DNA of 64,000 bases from Gordonia terrae (GTDB lineage: Bacteria > Actinomycetota > Actinomycetes > Mycobacteriales > Mycobacteriaceae). The stretch lies in assembly GCF_001698225.1 (NCBI RefSeq), contig NZ_CP016594.1:3844001-3908000 (forward strand). The letters run 5' to 3'. This document shows, piece after piece, positions 17,055 through 26,201 of this stretch. Position numbers and translations under genes: made by a program. Each line of letters opens with the position of its first letter. The stretch's first letter is position 1. The notes under the pieces were generated by a model. That model ran no database searches and had not been told where the DNA came from. It saw only the letters and a list, made by a program, of their open reading frames with translations.

Positions 17055-17501
17055 TCAGCTCGGCGAGAGTTGCTGGGCGAGCATGACGATTATGTCGCTC
17101 GGGCCGCGCACGTAGGTGAGTTTGTACAGGTCCTCGTAGGTGGCGACGCCGCGCAACGGATGACACCCGTGCCGCGCCGCCACTTCGAGAGCCGCGTCGA
17201 TGTCGTCGACCGAGAACGCGACGCGATGCATCCCGATGTCGTTGGGCTGGGTGGGCCGGGTCTCGACGGCCTCCGGATGTATGTACTCGAAGAGCTCGAG
17301 GCGCCCGTGCCCGTCCGGGGTCTGCAGCATGGCGATCTTCGCGTGATTGCCGTCGAGCCCGACGGCGGTGTCGGTCCACTCCCCGCTGACGGTGTCCCGG
17401 CCGATGACCTCGAGACCGAGGTCGGTGAAGAAGGCGATCGCGGCGTCGAGGTCCCGCACCGCGATGGCAACGTTCTCGAGTGAGATGGGCATGACCGTCA
17501 C
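17055..17501 (-). CDS. VOC family protein (glyoxalase/methylmalonyl-CoA epimerase-like)
   Basis: 148 aa with the two beta-alpha-beta-beta-beta modules of the vicinal-oxygen-chelate fold: VAIAVRDLDAAIAFFTDLGL at the start and HRVAFSVDDIDAALEVAARHG in the second half. Candidate metal ligands are the His of GMHRVAFSV and the Glu of RLELFEY. The second half ends GPSDIIVMLAQ, typical of single-domain VOC proteins. Start is GTG 17501 with GAGG upstream, or ATG 17492. Substrate cannot be assigned. Confidence 0.82.
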   Translation of the reverse strand: MTVMPISLENVAIAVRDLDAAIAFFTDLGLEVIGRDTVSGEWTDTAVGLDGNHAKIAMLQTPDGHGRLELFEYIHPEAVETRPTQPNDIGMHRVAFSVDDIDAALEVAARHGCHPLRGVATYEDLYKLTYVRGPSDIIVMLAQQLSPS

Positions 17502-17533
17502 GCTACGCCGGACCTCGACGCTGAGCGTGGCCG

Positions 17534-17605
17534 CGACCGCCAGACGTCAACTCGACTGCCAGACTTCGATCGAGGTCTGGCAGTCGAGTTGAGGTCTGGC
17601 GGTCG
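17534..17605. terminator. Long hairpin downstream of msrA (31-bp arms)
   Basis: Arms 17534-17564 and 17575-17605 are complementary except for one base, with a 10-nt loop TTCGATCGAG. Each arm contains GCCAGAC twice, 18 bp apart. The position just after msrA fits a terminator for the ychF-msrA pair, but the stem is unusually long and internally repetitive for that role. Confidence 0.7.
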
Positions 17606-17610
17606 TTTCG

Positions 17611-18102
17611 TCAGGCCCGGTACTTCGTCAACAGCTCCGGCGGAAGGTGGCACGAGCTCCCCGGGAACCGCGCGAGCCGATCCTGGTGCTCGTCGGCACT
17701 GCGCACATAGTTCGTCAGCGGGAGCACCTCGACGGCGATGCGATCAGCGTTGTCCCGAGCACCGATGAACTGTCGCGCCCGCTCGAGATGAACCGGGTCG
17801 TCGGAATACACGCCGGTGCGGTACTTCTCGCCGACATCAGGCCCCTGCCTGTTCAGGCTGTACGGGTCGATGATCTCGAAGAGGTACGCCACCAGTTGCT
17901 CGGTACTCACGACGGCCGGATCGAATCGGGTCCGCACACATTCGGCGTACCCGTCGTACTCGCCGTCGAGGGACGCGCTGCTGCCGTTGGCCCGACCGGC
18001 CTCGGTGAACGTCACCCCCGGCAGCGTCGCGAGAAACGCCTGCACGCCCCACAGACAGCCGCCGGCGAGGTAGATCTCCTCGTTCGGCGCGACAGACGTC
18101 AT
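17611..18102 (-). CDS. msrA: Peptide-methionine (S)-S-oxide reductase MsrA
   Basis: 163 aa enzyme that repairs oxidised methionine in proteins using thioredoxin-derived electrons. The active site is LAGGCLWGVQAF; the common Phe of GCFWG is Leu here, with the catalytic Cys kept. The downstream core GEYDGYAECVRTRFDPAVVS and DPYSLNRQGPDVGEKYRTGVY is canonical. A second Cys near the C-terminus (GSSCHLPPE) could serve as resolving Cys. It starts 7 bp after the ychF stop on the same strand, so the two are probably co-transcribed. Confidence 0.9.
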   Translation of the reverse strand: MTSVAPNEEIYLAGGCLWGVQAFLATLPGVTFTEAGRANGSSASLDGEYDGYAECVRTRFDPAVVSTEQLVAYLFEIIDPYSLNRQGPDVGEKYRTGVYSDDPVHLERARQFIGARDNADRIAVEVLPLTNYVRSADEHQDRLARFPGSSCHLPPELLTKYRA

Positions 18103-18109
18103 CGCCCGA

Positions 18110-19189
18110 TCAGACGTTGAACCGGAACTCGACGACGTCGCCATCCTTCATGACGTAGTCCTTGCCCTCCATGCGCACCTTGCCCGCGGACTTGGCCGCG
18201 GCCATCGATCCGGCGGCGTCGAGGTCGTCGAACGACACGATCTCGGCCTTGATGAAGCCCTTTTCGAAGTCGGTGTGGATCACGCCCGCCGCCTTGGGCG
18301 CGGTGTCGCCCTGGTGGATGGTCCAGGCGCGGGACTCCTTGGGTCCGGCCGTGAGGTAGGTCTGCAAGCCCAGGGTGTGGAAACCGGCGCGCGCCAACGA
18401 CGTCAGGCCCGGCTCGTCCTGCCCGATGGAGTCGAGCAGTTCCTGGGCGTCCTCCTCGTCGAGCTCCAGGAGCTCACTCTCCACCTTCGCGTCGAGGAAC
18501 ACCGCGTCGGCGGGTGCGACGGCGGCACGCAGCTCGGCCTTCTTCGCGTCGTCGGTCAGCACTCCCTCGTCGGAGTTGAAGACGTAGAGGAACGGCTTCG
18601 CGGTCATCAGATGCAGCTCGCGCACCGATGACAGATCAAACGAATTGCTCTGAGAGAACAGTGTTTTGCCGCTGTCGAGCAATTCCTGCGCCTTCTTGGC
18701 GGCCTCCAGGGTCGCGGCGAGCTCCTTGTTCTTGCGTGCGTCCTTCTCCAGGCGCGGGATGGCCTTCTCCAGGGTCTGCATGTCGGCCAGGATCAGCTCG
18801 GTCTCGATGACCTCGATGTCGGCGAAGGGGTCGACACGACCGTCGACGTGGACGACGTCGCCGTCGTCGAACACCCGGACCACCTGGCAGATGGCGTCGG
18901 CCTCACGGATGTTGGCCAGGAACTGGTTGCCCATGCCCTCGCCCTCCGATGCGCCCTTCACGATGCCGGCGATGTCGACGAAGGACACCGTGGCAGGCAG
19001 GATCCGCTCGCTGCCGAAGATCTCCGAGAGCCGATCGAGCCGGCGATCGGGCAGTTCGACCACGCCGACGTTGGGCTCGATGGTCGCGAACGGATAGTTC
19101 GCGGCGAGGACGTCGTTACGGGTCAGGGCATTGAACAGGGTCGACTTACCGACGTTGGGCAGACCGACGATTCCCAGGGTGAGACTCAC
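18110..19189 (-). CDS. ychF: Redox-regulated ribosome-binding ATPase YchF
   Basis: 359 aa OBG-like P-loop ATPase (OLA1/YchF) that binds ribosomes and responds to oxidative stress. The G1 motif is VGLPNVGKSTLFNALT at residues 8-23, followed by the switch region DIAGIVKGASEGEGMGNQFL. A coiled-coil middle precedes the C-terminal TGS domain (GVIHTDFEKGFIKAEIVSFDD). Full length for the family. Coupling to msrA, a methionine sulfoxide repair gene, agrees with a stress context. Confidence 0.96.
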   Translation of the reverse strand: MSLTLGIVGLPNVGKSTLFNALTRNDVLAANYPFATIEPNVGVVELPDRRLDRLSEIFGSERILPATVSFVDIAGIVKGASEGEGMGNQFLANIREADAICQVVRVFDDGDVVHVDGRVDPFADIEVIETELILADMQTLEKAIPRLEKDARKNKELAATLEAAKKAQELLDSGKTLFSQSNSFDLSSVRELHLMTAKPFLYVFNSDEGVLTDDAKKAELRAAVAPADAVFLDAKVESELLELDEEDAQELLDSIGQDEPGLTSLARAGFHTLGLQTYLTAGPKESRAWTIHQGDTAPKAAGVIHTDFEKGFIKAEIVSFDDLDAAGSMAAAKSAGKVRMEGKDYVMKDGDVVEFRFNV

Positions 19190-19246
19190 GGGCGCCCAGT
19201 CTATCGGCAGCGGGCGCAGCGTCCGGCGGGGCGTCGGTCAAGCAGG

Positions 19247-20545
19247 TCAGTCGCGGTCGAGCAACCCCTTCACCGGGTTTGGTTTGTCCTCCGGCGGGTC
19301 CTTGTCGGGAACCCCGACCTGGGTCGTCACCGGGGTGTTCGGCGGCGGCAGCGACTCACCGGCGCGCTCTGCGATCTGCTCGTTCAGATAACGCAGGACG
19401 ACGGCCAGAGAGGCCACCGCGGGCACCGCGAGGAAGGCCCCGGTGATGCCGAAGAGCGTGCCGCCGAGGGTGACCGACAAGAGCACGATCACCGCGTGCA
19501 GGTCCATGGACTTGGCCTGCAGCCACGGCTGCAGCACGTTCCCCTCGAGTTGCTGCACCGCGAGGATGATGCCGAGCACGATGAGCGCGGTGGTCAGACC
19601 GTTCGACACCAAGGCGATCAGCACGGCCAGGGCACCGGCGACGAATGCGCCGACGATGGGGATGAAACCACCGAGGAAGGTGATGACCACCAGTACGCCG
19701 GCGAGCGGCACGCCCAGGATGAACAGGCCCAGGCCGATGAGTGCGGCATCGACGAAGCTGACGATCGCCTGCGTCCGGATGAAGCCGCCCAGGCTGTTCC
19801 ACATGCGGGTCAGGACCTCGCCGAGGTGGTTGCCCGACGGGCGGCCGACGGTGCGACCGAGCCACGGCACGAACTTCGGGCCGTCCTTGAGGAAGAAGAA
19901 CACCAGCACGAGCGAGGTGAACATCGTGATGAGGACCGAGGTGGCCGTCCCGACGCCGCTGAACACGCCTGCCGCGATGACCGATGCGCTGGACTGGAGC
20001 CGCCCGGTGATCGTGTTGACCATGTTGTCGAGTTGCTTGTCGTCGACGTTGAGCGGCGGACCCTGCACCCAGTCCTGCAGGTGCCGGACGCCGTCGGTCG
20101 CGCGACTCGCGAGTTCGGGGGCCTGATCGACGACCGACGGCACGATCAGGCCGATCACGCCGCCGAGCACACCGAGCCCGATCAGCATCATCAGGAGCGA
20201 CGCGGCGGCGGCCGGTATCCCGTGGTTGCGCATCCATCGCACCGGCGGCCACAGGATGGTGCACGCGATGATCGCCAACAGAATGGGTAGCAGGATCACC
20301 CAGAACTTCGCCAGCAACCAGAACAGCACCCACAACGCCGCGGCGACGAGCACGATCTGGAGCCCCACGGTCGCGCACGAGCGCAGGCCGGTCATCATCA
20401 CCTGCAGTCGCGTCGGATACGACTTCTTGCCGCCGCCGAGCACCGCATCGCCGCCGAGGACGGCATCGGCACCGAGCTTGCTGGTCTCCTGTGTCGCGTC
20501 GGCGGACGTGCCGTCCGCGCGCTGATCGTCCGAGCTGTCGGTCAC
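19247..20545 (-). CDS. AI-2E family transporter
   Basis: 432 aa from the GTG at 20545, which has GAGGA a few bases upstream; an in-frame ATG at 20563 lacks one. A polar 55-residue N-terminus is followed by about 8 membrane helices with the long amphipathic insert between early and late helices that marks this family. Signatures include LVFFFLKDGPKFVPWLGR and LGGFIPIVGAFVAGALAVLIAL. Family members include the AI-2 exporter TqsA and Na+/H+ antiporters; the substrate here is not predictable. Confidence 0.88.
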   Translation of the reverse strand: MTDSSDDQRADGTSADATQETSKLGADAVLGGDAVLGGGKKSYPTRLQVMMTGLRSCATVGLQIVLVAAALWVLFWLLAKFWVILLPILLAIIACTILWPPVRWMRNHGIPAAAASLLMMLIGLGVLGGVIGLIVPSVVDQAPELASRATDGVRHLQDWVQGPPLNVDDKQLDNMVNTITGRLQSSASVIAAGVFSGVGTATSVLITMFTSLVLVFFFLKDGPKFVPWLGRTVGRPSGNHLGEVLTRMWNSLGGFIRTQAIVSFVDAALIGLGLFILGVPLAGVLVVITFLGGFIPIVGAFVAGALAVLIALVSNGLTTALIVLGIILAVQQLEGNVLQPWLQAKSMDLHAVIVLLSVTLGGTLFGITGAFLAVPAVASLAVVLRYLNEQIAERAGESLPPPNTPVTTQVGVPDKDPPEDKPNPVKGLLDRD

Positions 20546-20641
20546 CCGAGGATCCTCACACATCGCGGTGACAAAGCGACATCGACGCGGCGACGGCCGG
20601 CCGAACGCGACCGGACCGCCGACGAGATCTGCGGCGACGGA

Positions 20642-20986
20642 TCAGTGGCGACGGAGCTTTCGCCCGAGATAGCGGATGAGGGAGTTGATCGCCTCGAGTT
20701 CCGCGTCGACCTGATTGAAGACGACCGGCTCGTCCCCGCGTCCGTCGGAACCGGCTCCCGATCGCGACCGGTCGGTGTCGGCCGGGGAAAGTGTGGGCGC
20801 GGTGACCCGGGAAGGCGGCTCGTCCGGCGGGGCCACGACCCCGAGTTCGGCCTCTTCGGCGCAGACACGCCTGATCGTCTCGGGGCCGTACAGGCCCATC
20901 ATCATCTCCAGACCCCAGGCGGGGAGTCCGGCGAGCGGGAGGTCGTCGTGCCGGCTTCGTCGGCGGCCATCGAACCGGGTCGTCAT
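20642..20986 (-). CDS. Conserved-type hypothetical protein
   Basis: 114 aa soluble, charged protein. A central segment GLPAWGLEMMMGLYGPETIRRV looks like an ordered helix pair; the middle is Pro/Asp/Arg-rich and disordered-looking; the C-terminus (VDAELEAINSLIRYLGRKL) is a probable amphipathic helix or coiled coil. The start is the ATG at 20986. It is divergent from the Ada-AlkA gene across about 120 bp. I do not recognise the family and assign no function. Confidence 0.55.
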   Translation of the reverse strand: MTTRFDGRRRSRHDDLPLAGLPAWGLEMMMGLYGPETIRRVCAEEAELGVVAPPDEPPSRVTAPTLSPADTDRSRSGAGSDGRGDEPVVFNQVDAELEAINSLIRYLGRKLRRH

Positions 20987-21105
20987 GGCGCCATGGTGCC
21001 ACACACATGTAACCCAGATCACACTTTTCGCCCGCTCAGTGGGACGGCCGTCGCCGTGTCCGATTCCCGCCAGACCCCGCCGCCGCCGGGTGACACAGTG
21101 GACCG

Positions 21106-22662
21106 GTGACCACACGCATCGCAACCGACGCCGACACCGCGGGAACCGCGCCGGACTTCGACCGGTGTTACCGCGCGGTGCAGGCCCGCGACGCCCGCTT
21201 CGACGGACAGTTCTTCGTCACGGTCCGCACCACCGGTATCTACTGCCGTCCGTCGTGCCCGGCCCAGACACCCCGGCCCGCCAACGTCGGATTCGTGCTC
21301 ACCGCCGCAGCGGCCCAGCAGCAGGGCTTCCGTGCCTGCCGACGGTGCGCGCCCGATGCCGTACCCGGGTCTCCACTATGGAACATCAACGCCGACATGT
21401 CCGCTCGCGCGATGCGGCTCATCGCCGACGGGGTCGTCGAACGCGAGGGAGTCGACGGACTCGCCACGCGCCTGCGGTACTCGCCCCGGCATATCACCCG
21501 CGTGCTGACCCGGCATCTGGGCGCCGGGCCGCTCGCCCTCGCCCGGGCGCATCGGGCCACCAACGCGCGGGTGCTCATCCAATGCACGACGATGCCGATG
21601 ACCGACATCGCCTTCGCCGCCGGATTCGCCAGCGTTCGTCAGTTCAACGACACCGTCCGCGCGGTCTTCGGGCTCACCCCCACCGAACTCCGCCGACTTC
21701 CCCGTCGCAAGAACACGCCGAACGGCACCGATTCCGCGCCCGGGAGCGTCACCCTACGACTGCCGTTCCGCGCACCGTACCGCTGGCCGTGGATGCGGTG
21801 GTTCCTCGACGCGCACGCCGCCGCGGGCGTCGAGTCCGTCGTCGACGACCCGGACAGCCCCCATGGCTGGCGCTACCGTCGAATTCTCACGCTGCCGCAC
21901 GGCATCGCCTCGGCAGAAGTGGAGCCGCGGGACGACCATGCCGTGGTGGCGCTCCGTGGACTCGACATGCGCGATCTGGGTGTCGCGGTCAACCGGATTC
22001 GTCGTCTGCTCGACCTCGACGCCGACATCACCGCCGCGCAGGACGCGCTCGCCGCGGACGACACGATGCGACCACTGCTCGAACGCGCTCCCGGGCTCCG
22101 GGCGCCCGGCAGTCTCGACCCGGCCGAGACGGTCATCCGCACCATGCTCGGTCAACAGGTCAGCCTCGCCGCCGCCCGCAACCAGATCGACCGGCTCGTC
22201 GATGTACTCGGTGAACCCGTCGGCGACTGGTTCGGCCCTGCGCCCGGCGACGCTTCGACGGCAGATGGCGAGCCGCCGTCGAAATCCTTCCCGACGCCGA
22301 GCGTGATCGCTGCCCGCGGACACGAGGTCCTGCGCGGACCGAGGCGGCGGGTCGACGCCGTGATCGGTGTCGCCGGGGCACTCGCCGACAAGCGAGTGGA
22401 ACCGCATGTGGGGGTCGATGCGTCTGATCTTCGTGCCCAGCTTCTCGAACTGCCCGGCATCGGCCCCTGGACCGCCGACATCGTCACGATGCGAGTCACC
22501 GGCGATCCCGACGTCCTGCTCACGAACGATCTCGTCGTCGTCCGAGCAGCCGCCGACCTCGGGATCGATCTGCGCACGACCGATCACTGGGCACCCTGGC
22601 GCTCGTACGCGACCATGCATCTGTGGCGGCACCGACTCGACGCCGCCGGGCAGATCGTGTGA
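21106..22662 (+). CDS. Ada-AlkA fusion: alkylation-response regulator and 3-methyladenine DNA glycosylase
   Basis: 518 aa. Residues about 15-85 form the Ada zinc/methyl-acceptor domain with four Cys (TTGIYCRPSCPA and FRACRRC); the first is the methylphosphotriester acceptor. Residues about 100-200 are an AraC-type DNA-binding domain (RLRYSPRHITRVLTRHLG). The rest is AlkA: an N-terminal domain and the helix-hairpin-helix glycosylase (ELPGIGPWTADIVTMRV, then LLTNDLVVVR with the expected catalytic Asp). It removes alkylated bases and should activate its own operon with ogt 76 bp downstream. GTG start at 21106. Confidence 0.93.
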   Translation: MTTRIATDADTAGTAPDFDRCYRAVQARDARFDGQFFVTVRTTGIYCRPSCPAQTPRPANVGFVLTAAAAQQQGFRACRRCAPDAVPGSPLWNINADMSARAMRLIADGVVEREGVDGLATRLRYSPRHITRVLTRHLGAGPLALARAHRATNARVLIQCTTMPMTDIAFAAGFASVRQFNDTVRAVFGLTPTELRRLPRRKNTPNGTDSAPGSVTLRLPFRAPYRWPWMRWFLDAHAAAGVESVVDDPDSPHGWRYRRILTLPHGIASAEVEPRDDHAVVALRGLDMRDLGVAVNRIRRLLDLDADITAAQDALAADDTMRPLLERAPGLRAPGSLDPAETVIRTMLGQQVSLAAARNQIDRLVDVLGEPVGDWFGPAPGDASTADGEPPSKSFPTPSVIAARGHEVLRGPRRRVDAVIGVAGALADKRVEPHVGVDASDLRAQLLELPGIGPWTADIVTMRVTGDPDVLLTNDLVVVRAAADLGIDLRTTDHWAPWRSYATMHLWRHRLDAAGQIV

Positions 22663-22738
22663 CGAGCAGACATCCGACGACCGACTCCCCTCTCCGTCCC
22701 TGTACCGATCTCCGCCCCACCGAACCCTCAGGAGCGAC

Positions 22739-23365
22739 ATGTCCACACCGACCACCACCTCCGACACCCCCCGCGGCACCGCCGGCCCCGAAATCATCGA
22801 CACCGAGTCCTCTGTTGCCGAGACATCGGGTCCCACCACCACAATCGCCGGCCATGCCACCGTCGCCACGCCGAACGGTCCGTTCACCGTCGTCGCCGAC
22901 CGCGACCACAACGTGCTGGCCTCGGGCTGGACCGACGACCCCGCCTACCTGACGGCACTCGTCCACCGGGCTCTACGACCGGAATCGATCCAGCCGTCGG
23001 CCGCGCTGGGCGCGATCACCGACGCGGTGTCGGCCTACTACGCCGGAGATCTCACCGCGCCGGCCGGCATTCCCGTCGTGCAACGCTCCGGCGGCGTCTT
23101 CCTGGGCCCGGCCTGGGACGCCTTGCGCACGGTCGAGGCCGGGCATCCCGTCACCTACACCCGCTTCGCCGAACTGGCCGGCCAACCGGCGGCGGTGCGG
23201 GCCGCGGCGGCGGCCTGCGCGCGCAATGCGGCCGCGCTCTTCGTGCCGTGCCACCGGGTGAAGCGCAGCGACGGCTCCCTCGGCGGTTTCCGGTACGGCC
23301 TGCCGATCAAGCAATGGCTGCTCGATTTCGAGGCCGGCACCCAGGACGCCGCTCCCGGGCGGTGA
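22739..23365 (+). CDS. ogt: Methylated-DNA--protein-cysteine methyltransferase
   Basis: 208 aa suicide repair protein that moves the methyl group from O6-methylguanine to its own Cys. The active site is VPCHRVKRSDGSLGGFRYG, with the preceding recognition helix AACARNAAALF. The start ATG at 22739 has GGAG 8 nt upstream. The first ~40 residues are Thr/Ser/Pro-rich and probably disordered, making this longer than the usual 165-175 aa. Directly follows the Ada-AlkA gene and is probably part of the same adaptive response. Confidence 0.93.
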   Translation: MSTPTTTSDTPRGTAGPEIIDTESSVAETSGPTTTIAGHATVATPNGPFTVVADRDHNVLASGWTDDPAYLTALVHRALRPESIQPSAALGAITDAVSAYYAGDLTAPAGIPVVQRSGGVFLGPAWDALRTVEAGHPVTYTRFAELAGQPAAVRAAAAACARNAAALFVPCHRVKRSDGSLGGFRYGLPIKQWLLDFEAGTQDAAPGR

Positions 23366-23422
23366 CGCCCGCGGCCGTCAGGCCAGCCGAACTTGTCGGG
23401 GGTGTCCGACACCATCGGCGTC

Positions 23423-24673
23423 ATGACTGCTGCTGCGCTCGCCCTCGTCGTCGGACTCGCCCTGGGGATCGCGCTGGGCTGGTGGGCGCACGCCGCCCGC
23501 AGCGCCGCCACCGTGGCGGCCGCCCGCGCCGAGGTCGAGATGCTGCGCGCCGGCCGCGAGGATGTCGCGTCCTCGCTGTCGTGGGCCACCGAGGACGCGG
23601 CCCGGCGGCAGTCGTCGGCGATCAGCAGTTCGGTCGCCCACATCGTCGAGCCGCTGCGCGTCAACCTGGCGCAGCTCGCCGACGAACTGCGCCGGGTCGA
23701 GAACAACCGGATCGGCGCCTACGCGGGCCTGACCGAGCAGGTCCGCGGAATCCACTCGGCATCGATCGCGCTGAACGACCAGACCCGGCAGCTCGCCAAC
23801 GCGTTGCACAGTCCGCACGCCCGCGGCCGGTGGGGCGAGGTCCAGCTCGAGCGCGTGGTCGAGCTCGCCGGGATGACCAAGCACTGCGACTTCAGCACAC
23901 AGGTGTCGGTTCCGGACACCTCCGCCTCCAACGGCTCGGGAGGCCGCACCGGCAACACACTGCGGCCGGACCTCGTCGTCCACCTCGCCGGCGGCCGCGA
24001 CATCATCGTCGACGCCAAGGTGCCCCTCGACGCATACCTGCGAGCGGCCGAGGCCGGCGACTCGTCCGCACGCGACAAGCTCATCGGCGAGCACGCCCGC
24101 TCACTGCGCGCGCACATCGCACGCCTGTCGGCGAAGTCCTATTGGTCCGCTTTCGACAACACGCCCGAGATGGTGGTGCTGTTCCTACCCGGTGACGTCG
24201 TTCTCGAAGCCGCGGCGCGCACCGATCCGGATCTGCTCGAATTCGGGTTCGCCCGGAACGTGGTCATCGCCACCCCGACCACACTCATCGCCCTGCTGCG
24301 GACGGTCGCGCTCGGCTGGCGACACGATGCGATGGCGCGCGACGCCGCGGTCATCCATGACCTCGGCCTGCAACTGCACCAGCGGCTCGCCGGTGTCCTC
24401 GGTCATCTCGGCTCGCTCGGGACGTCACTCCAGCGCACGGTCGACGCCTACAACGCGACGATCGGTTCGGTGGACAGCCGACTGGGCGTGACCGCGAGGC
24501 GGCTGGCCGAACTCGATGCTCTCGGCGACGTCCCCGAGGCGCCGCAGCCGCCCGTGATCCACGACACCTGCCGGGCCACAGGATCGAGGGTCACACCTGG
24601 GACGACGCCGGAGCCGGCACCGACGCCACGGCCCGGGGGTGGAACGAAATCCATCGACAAACCGGTACCGTGA
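23423..24673 (+). CDS. rmuC: DNA recombination protein RmuC
   Basis: 416 aa. One N-terminal membrane helix (ALALVVGLALGIALGWWA), a coiled-coil region to about residue 125, then the RmuC nuclease-like domain with ARGRWGEVQLERVVELAGM, DLVVHLAGGRDIIVDAKVPL and the C-terminal FARNVVIATPTTLIALLRTV. RmuC limits inversions at short inverted repeats. The PD-(D/E)xK-like core residues are in DIIVDAKVP. The ATG at 23423 is preferred over an upstream TTG. Confidence 0.9.
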   Translation: MTAAALALVVGLALGIALGWWAHAARSAATVAAARAEVEMLRAGREDVASSLSWATEDAARRQSSAISSSVAHIVEPLRVNLAQLADELRRVENNRIGAYAGLTEQVRGIHSASIALNDQTRQLANALHSPHARGRWGEVQLERVVELAGMTKHCDFSTQVSVPDTSASNGSGGRTGNTLRPDLVVHLAGGRDIIVDAKVPLDAYLRAAEAGDSSARDKLIGEHARSLRAHIARLSAKSYWSAFDNTPEMVVLFLPGDVVLEAAARTDPDLLEFGFARNVVIATPTTLIALLRTVALGWRHDAMARDAAVIHDLGLQLHQRLAGVLGHLGSLGTSLQRTVDAYNATIGSVDSRLGVTARRLAELDALGDVPEAPQPPVIHDTCRATGSRVTPGTTPEPAPTPRPGGGTKSIDKPVP

Positions 24674-24677
24674 CCAT

Positions 24678-25592
24678 GTGTCTTCCCCGCAACGTCTCCA
24701 AACCGCGGTACCTCTGGACCAGCAGTCGGTACTGCCCGCGGTCCGCGGTGTGCCGTGGTGGGGCGCCGTTCTCCTGGGTACCGGGATCACGGCCCTCGGT
24801 GCGGCGATCGACGCCGGCAGCAACGATTCGCTCGGGTCGATCTACAAGTTCTGTTACCTCGTCGGCTGCGTGATCGCCGCTCTGGCCGTCCGCCGCCGAG
24901 CACTGTTCACCGCCGCCGCGCAGCCGCCGCTCATCGCGTTCTTCGTCAGTATCGTCACCCTCTACGGCATCAATTCCGAGCAGGCGTCGTCAGGTTTGAA
25001 GAGCCTGATCTTCAACGTCCTGCTCCCCATCGCCGCAGACTTCCCGTGGATGTTGACGACCTTCCTCACGACGCTGGCCCTTGTGCTCGCCCGGTGGTTC
25101 CTCACCCGCGACCCGGGCAAGTCCGGGAAGGGCGGGACCCCGAACCGCGACAAGTCGGGCCGCAACCCGGCGAGCAGGGCCACAGCCGACAGCAGCACCG
25201 ACCGTCAGCGAGGCCGCGCGACGTCGCATCGCCGGGCCAAGGGCGGTGGAACCTCCGAATCGGCCGCGGATGCCCCGTCGGCGTCGACCCCCTCGGCGAT
25301 ATCTCCTACTTCGAGGCCTGCACCGAAGACGCAGGCAGCGAAGACGCAGTCACCTGGAAGCCGACCGAGGCCACGGACCAACGTCGCTTCGGACCGGCCG
25401 TCGCCGACCTCGCGCTCGGCGGGTGGGTCCCGTTCCACGCCGGGCGGCCAACGGCCGACGGTGGCCGATCTCGGGGCCCCCGACCTCACCCCGTCGGACG
25501 CCGCGCCGGCCACCCCGCGCCGCTCCGACATCCCGACCTACGAATCGGCGACCGACATCCCACCGGCCGGAGTCGCCGACACCCGGTCCTGA
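24678..25592 (+). CDS. DUF6542 domain-containing membrane protein
   Basis: 304 aa from the GTG at 24678, 5 bp after the rmuC stop, so probably co-transcribed; a GTG at 24639 inside rmuC is an alternative. Residues about 25-145 carry four hydrophobic helices (WWGAVLLGTGITALGAAIDA at the first and FPWMLTTFLTTLALVLARWF at the last), matching the actinobacterial DUF6542 region. The remaining half is Ser/Pro/Thr/Arg-rich, low complexity and probably a disordered cytoplasmic tail. Function unknown. Confidence 0.7.
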   Translation: MSSPQRLQTAVPLDQQSVLPAVRGVPWWGAVLLGTGITALGAAIDAGSNDSLGSIYKFCYLVGCVIAALAVRRRALFTAAAQPPLIAFFVSIVTLYGINSEQASSGLKSLIFNVLLPIAADFPWMLTTFLTTLALVLARWFLTRDPGKSGKGGTPNRDKSGRNPASRATADSSTDRQRGRATSHRRAKGGGTSESAADAPSASTPSAISPTSRPAPKTQAAKTQSPGSRPRPRTNVASDRPSPTSRSAGGSRSTPGGQRPTVADLGAPDLTPSDAAPATPRRSDIPTYESATDIPPAGVADTRS

Positions 25593-25596
25593 ACCC

Positions 25597-26166
25597 TCAG
25601 CTCACCAAGTTCAGTTCCAGCCACCGACCCAGACGCCGTGCCGCGGCATCGACGAGTGCGGGCCACTCCATCGCACCCTCGTCGGCATTGTCGGTGACCG
25701 CCTTGACCAGGCGGCAGGGCACCCCGAATTCGGCGCTCACATGCGCGACCGCGCAGCCCTCCATGTCGACGAGATGCGCGTGCTCCGCCAGTTCCCGGCG
25801 ACGAACCGGATCGGCCACGAAGGTGTCGCCGGAGGCGAGCACGGTGCCGTCGCCGTCGGGGAGGTCCCAGCGGTCGGTCATCTCATAGCCCATCGCCCGT
25901 AGCTCGGTGCTGCTGATGTCGTGCTCGAGTACCGTCGACGGCAGGAAGAGGCCCAGTTCGGCGTCGCCGGTGACACCGTCCCGCAGCGCACCGGCCGTGC
26001 CGATGTTGACGACCTCCGTGACCGGGGCCCCGCCGGCGAGTTCCCGGCTCAGCGACAGCGTCGCCCGCACCTTGCCGATACCGGTCACGAGCACCCGCGT
26101 ACCGGGCGGCACATGTCTGGCCTCGGCCCGCGTCGCGGAGACGACGAGGACACCTTGTCGGGGCAT
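25597..26166 (-). CDS. Nucleosidase of the MTA/SAH nucleosidase (phosphorylase) superfamily
   Basis: 189 aa. The strand pattern GTRVLVTGIGKVRATLSLSR, then EVVNIGTAGALRD, and the purine-binding end LVDMEGCAVAHVSAEFGVP and VKAVTDNAD follow methylthioadenosine/S-adenosylhomocysteine nucleosidases; the Asp of TDNAD is the expected catalytic acid. It is shorter than MtnN (about 230 aa) so the exact substrate is uncertain. Starts possible at ATG 26166, GTG 26181 or TTG 26205; the last would overlap the upstream kinase stop. Third gene of the SDR-kinase-nucleosidase operon, convergent with the DUF6542 gene. Confidence 0.8.
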   Translation of the reverse strand: MPRQGVLVVSATRAEARHVPPGTRVLVTGIGKVRATLSLSRELAGGAPVTEVVNIGTAGALRDGVTGDAELGLFLPSTVLEHDISSTELRAMGYEMTDRWDLPDGDGTVLASGDTFVADPVRRRELAEHAHLVDMEGCAVAHVSAEFGVPCRLVKAVTDNADEGAMEWPALVDAAARRLGRWLELNLVS

Positions 26167-26201
26167 TCCGTTGGGAGTCACGCGGACGATTATCGCGCGC
26201 G

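Noticed and set aside
18848..20290. 480-codon plus-strand open frame
   Set aside because: Antisense to ychF and the AI-2E transporter; rich in Asp, Glu, Gln and His without fold-like patterns.
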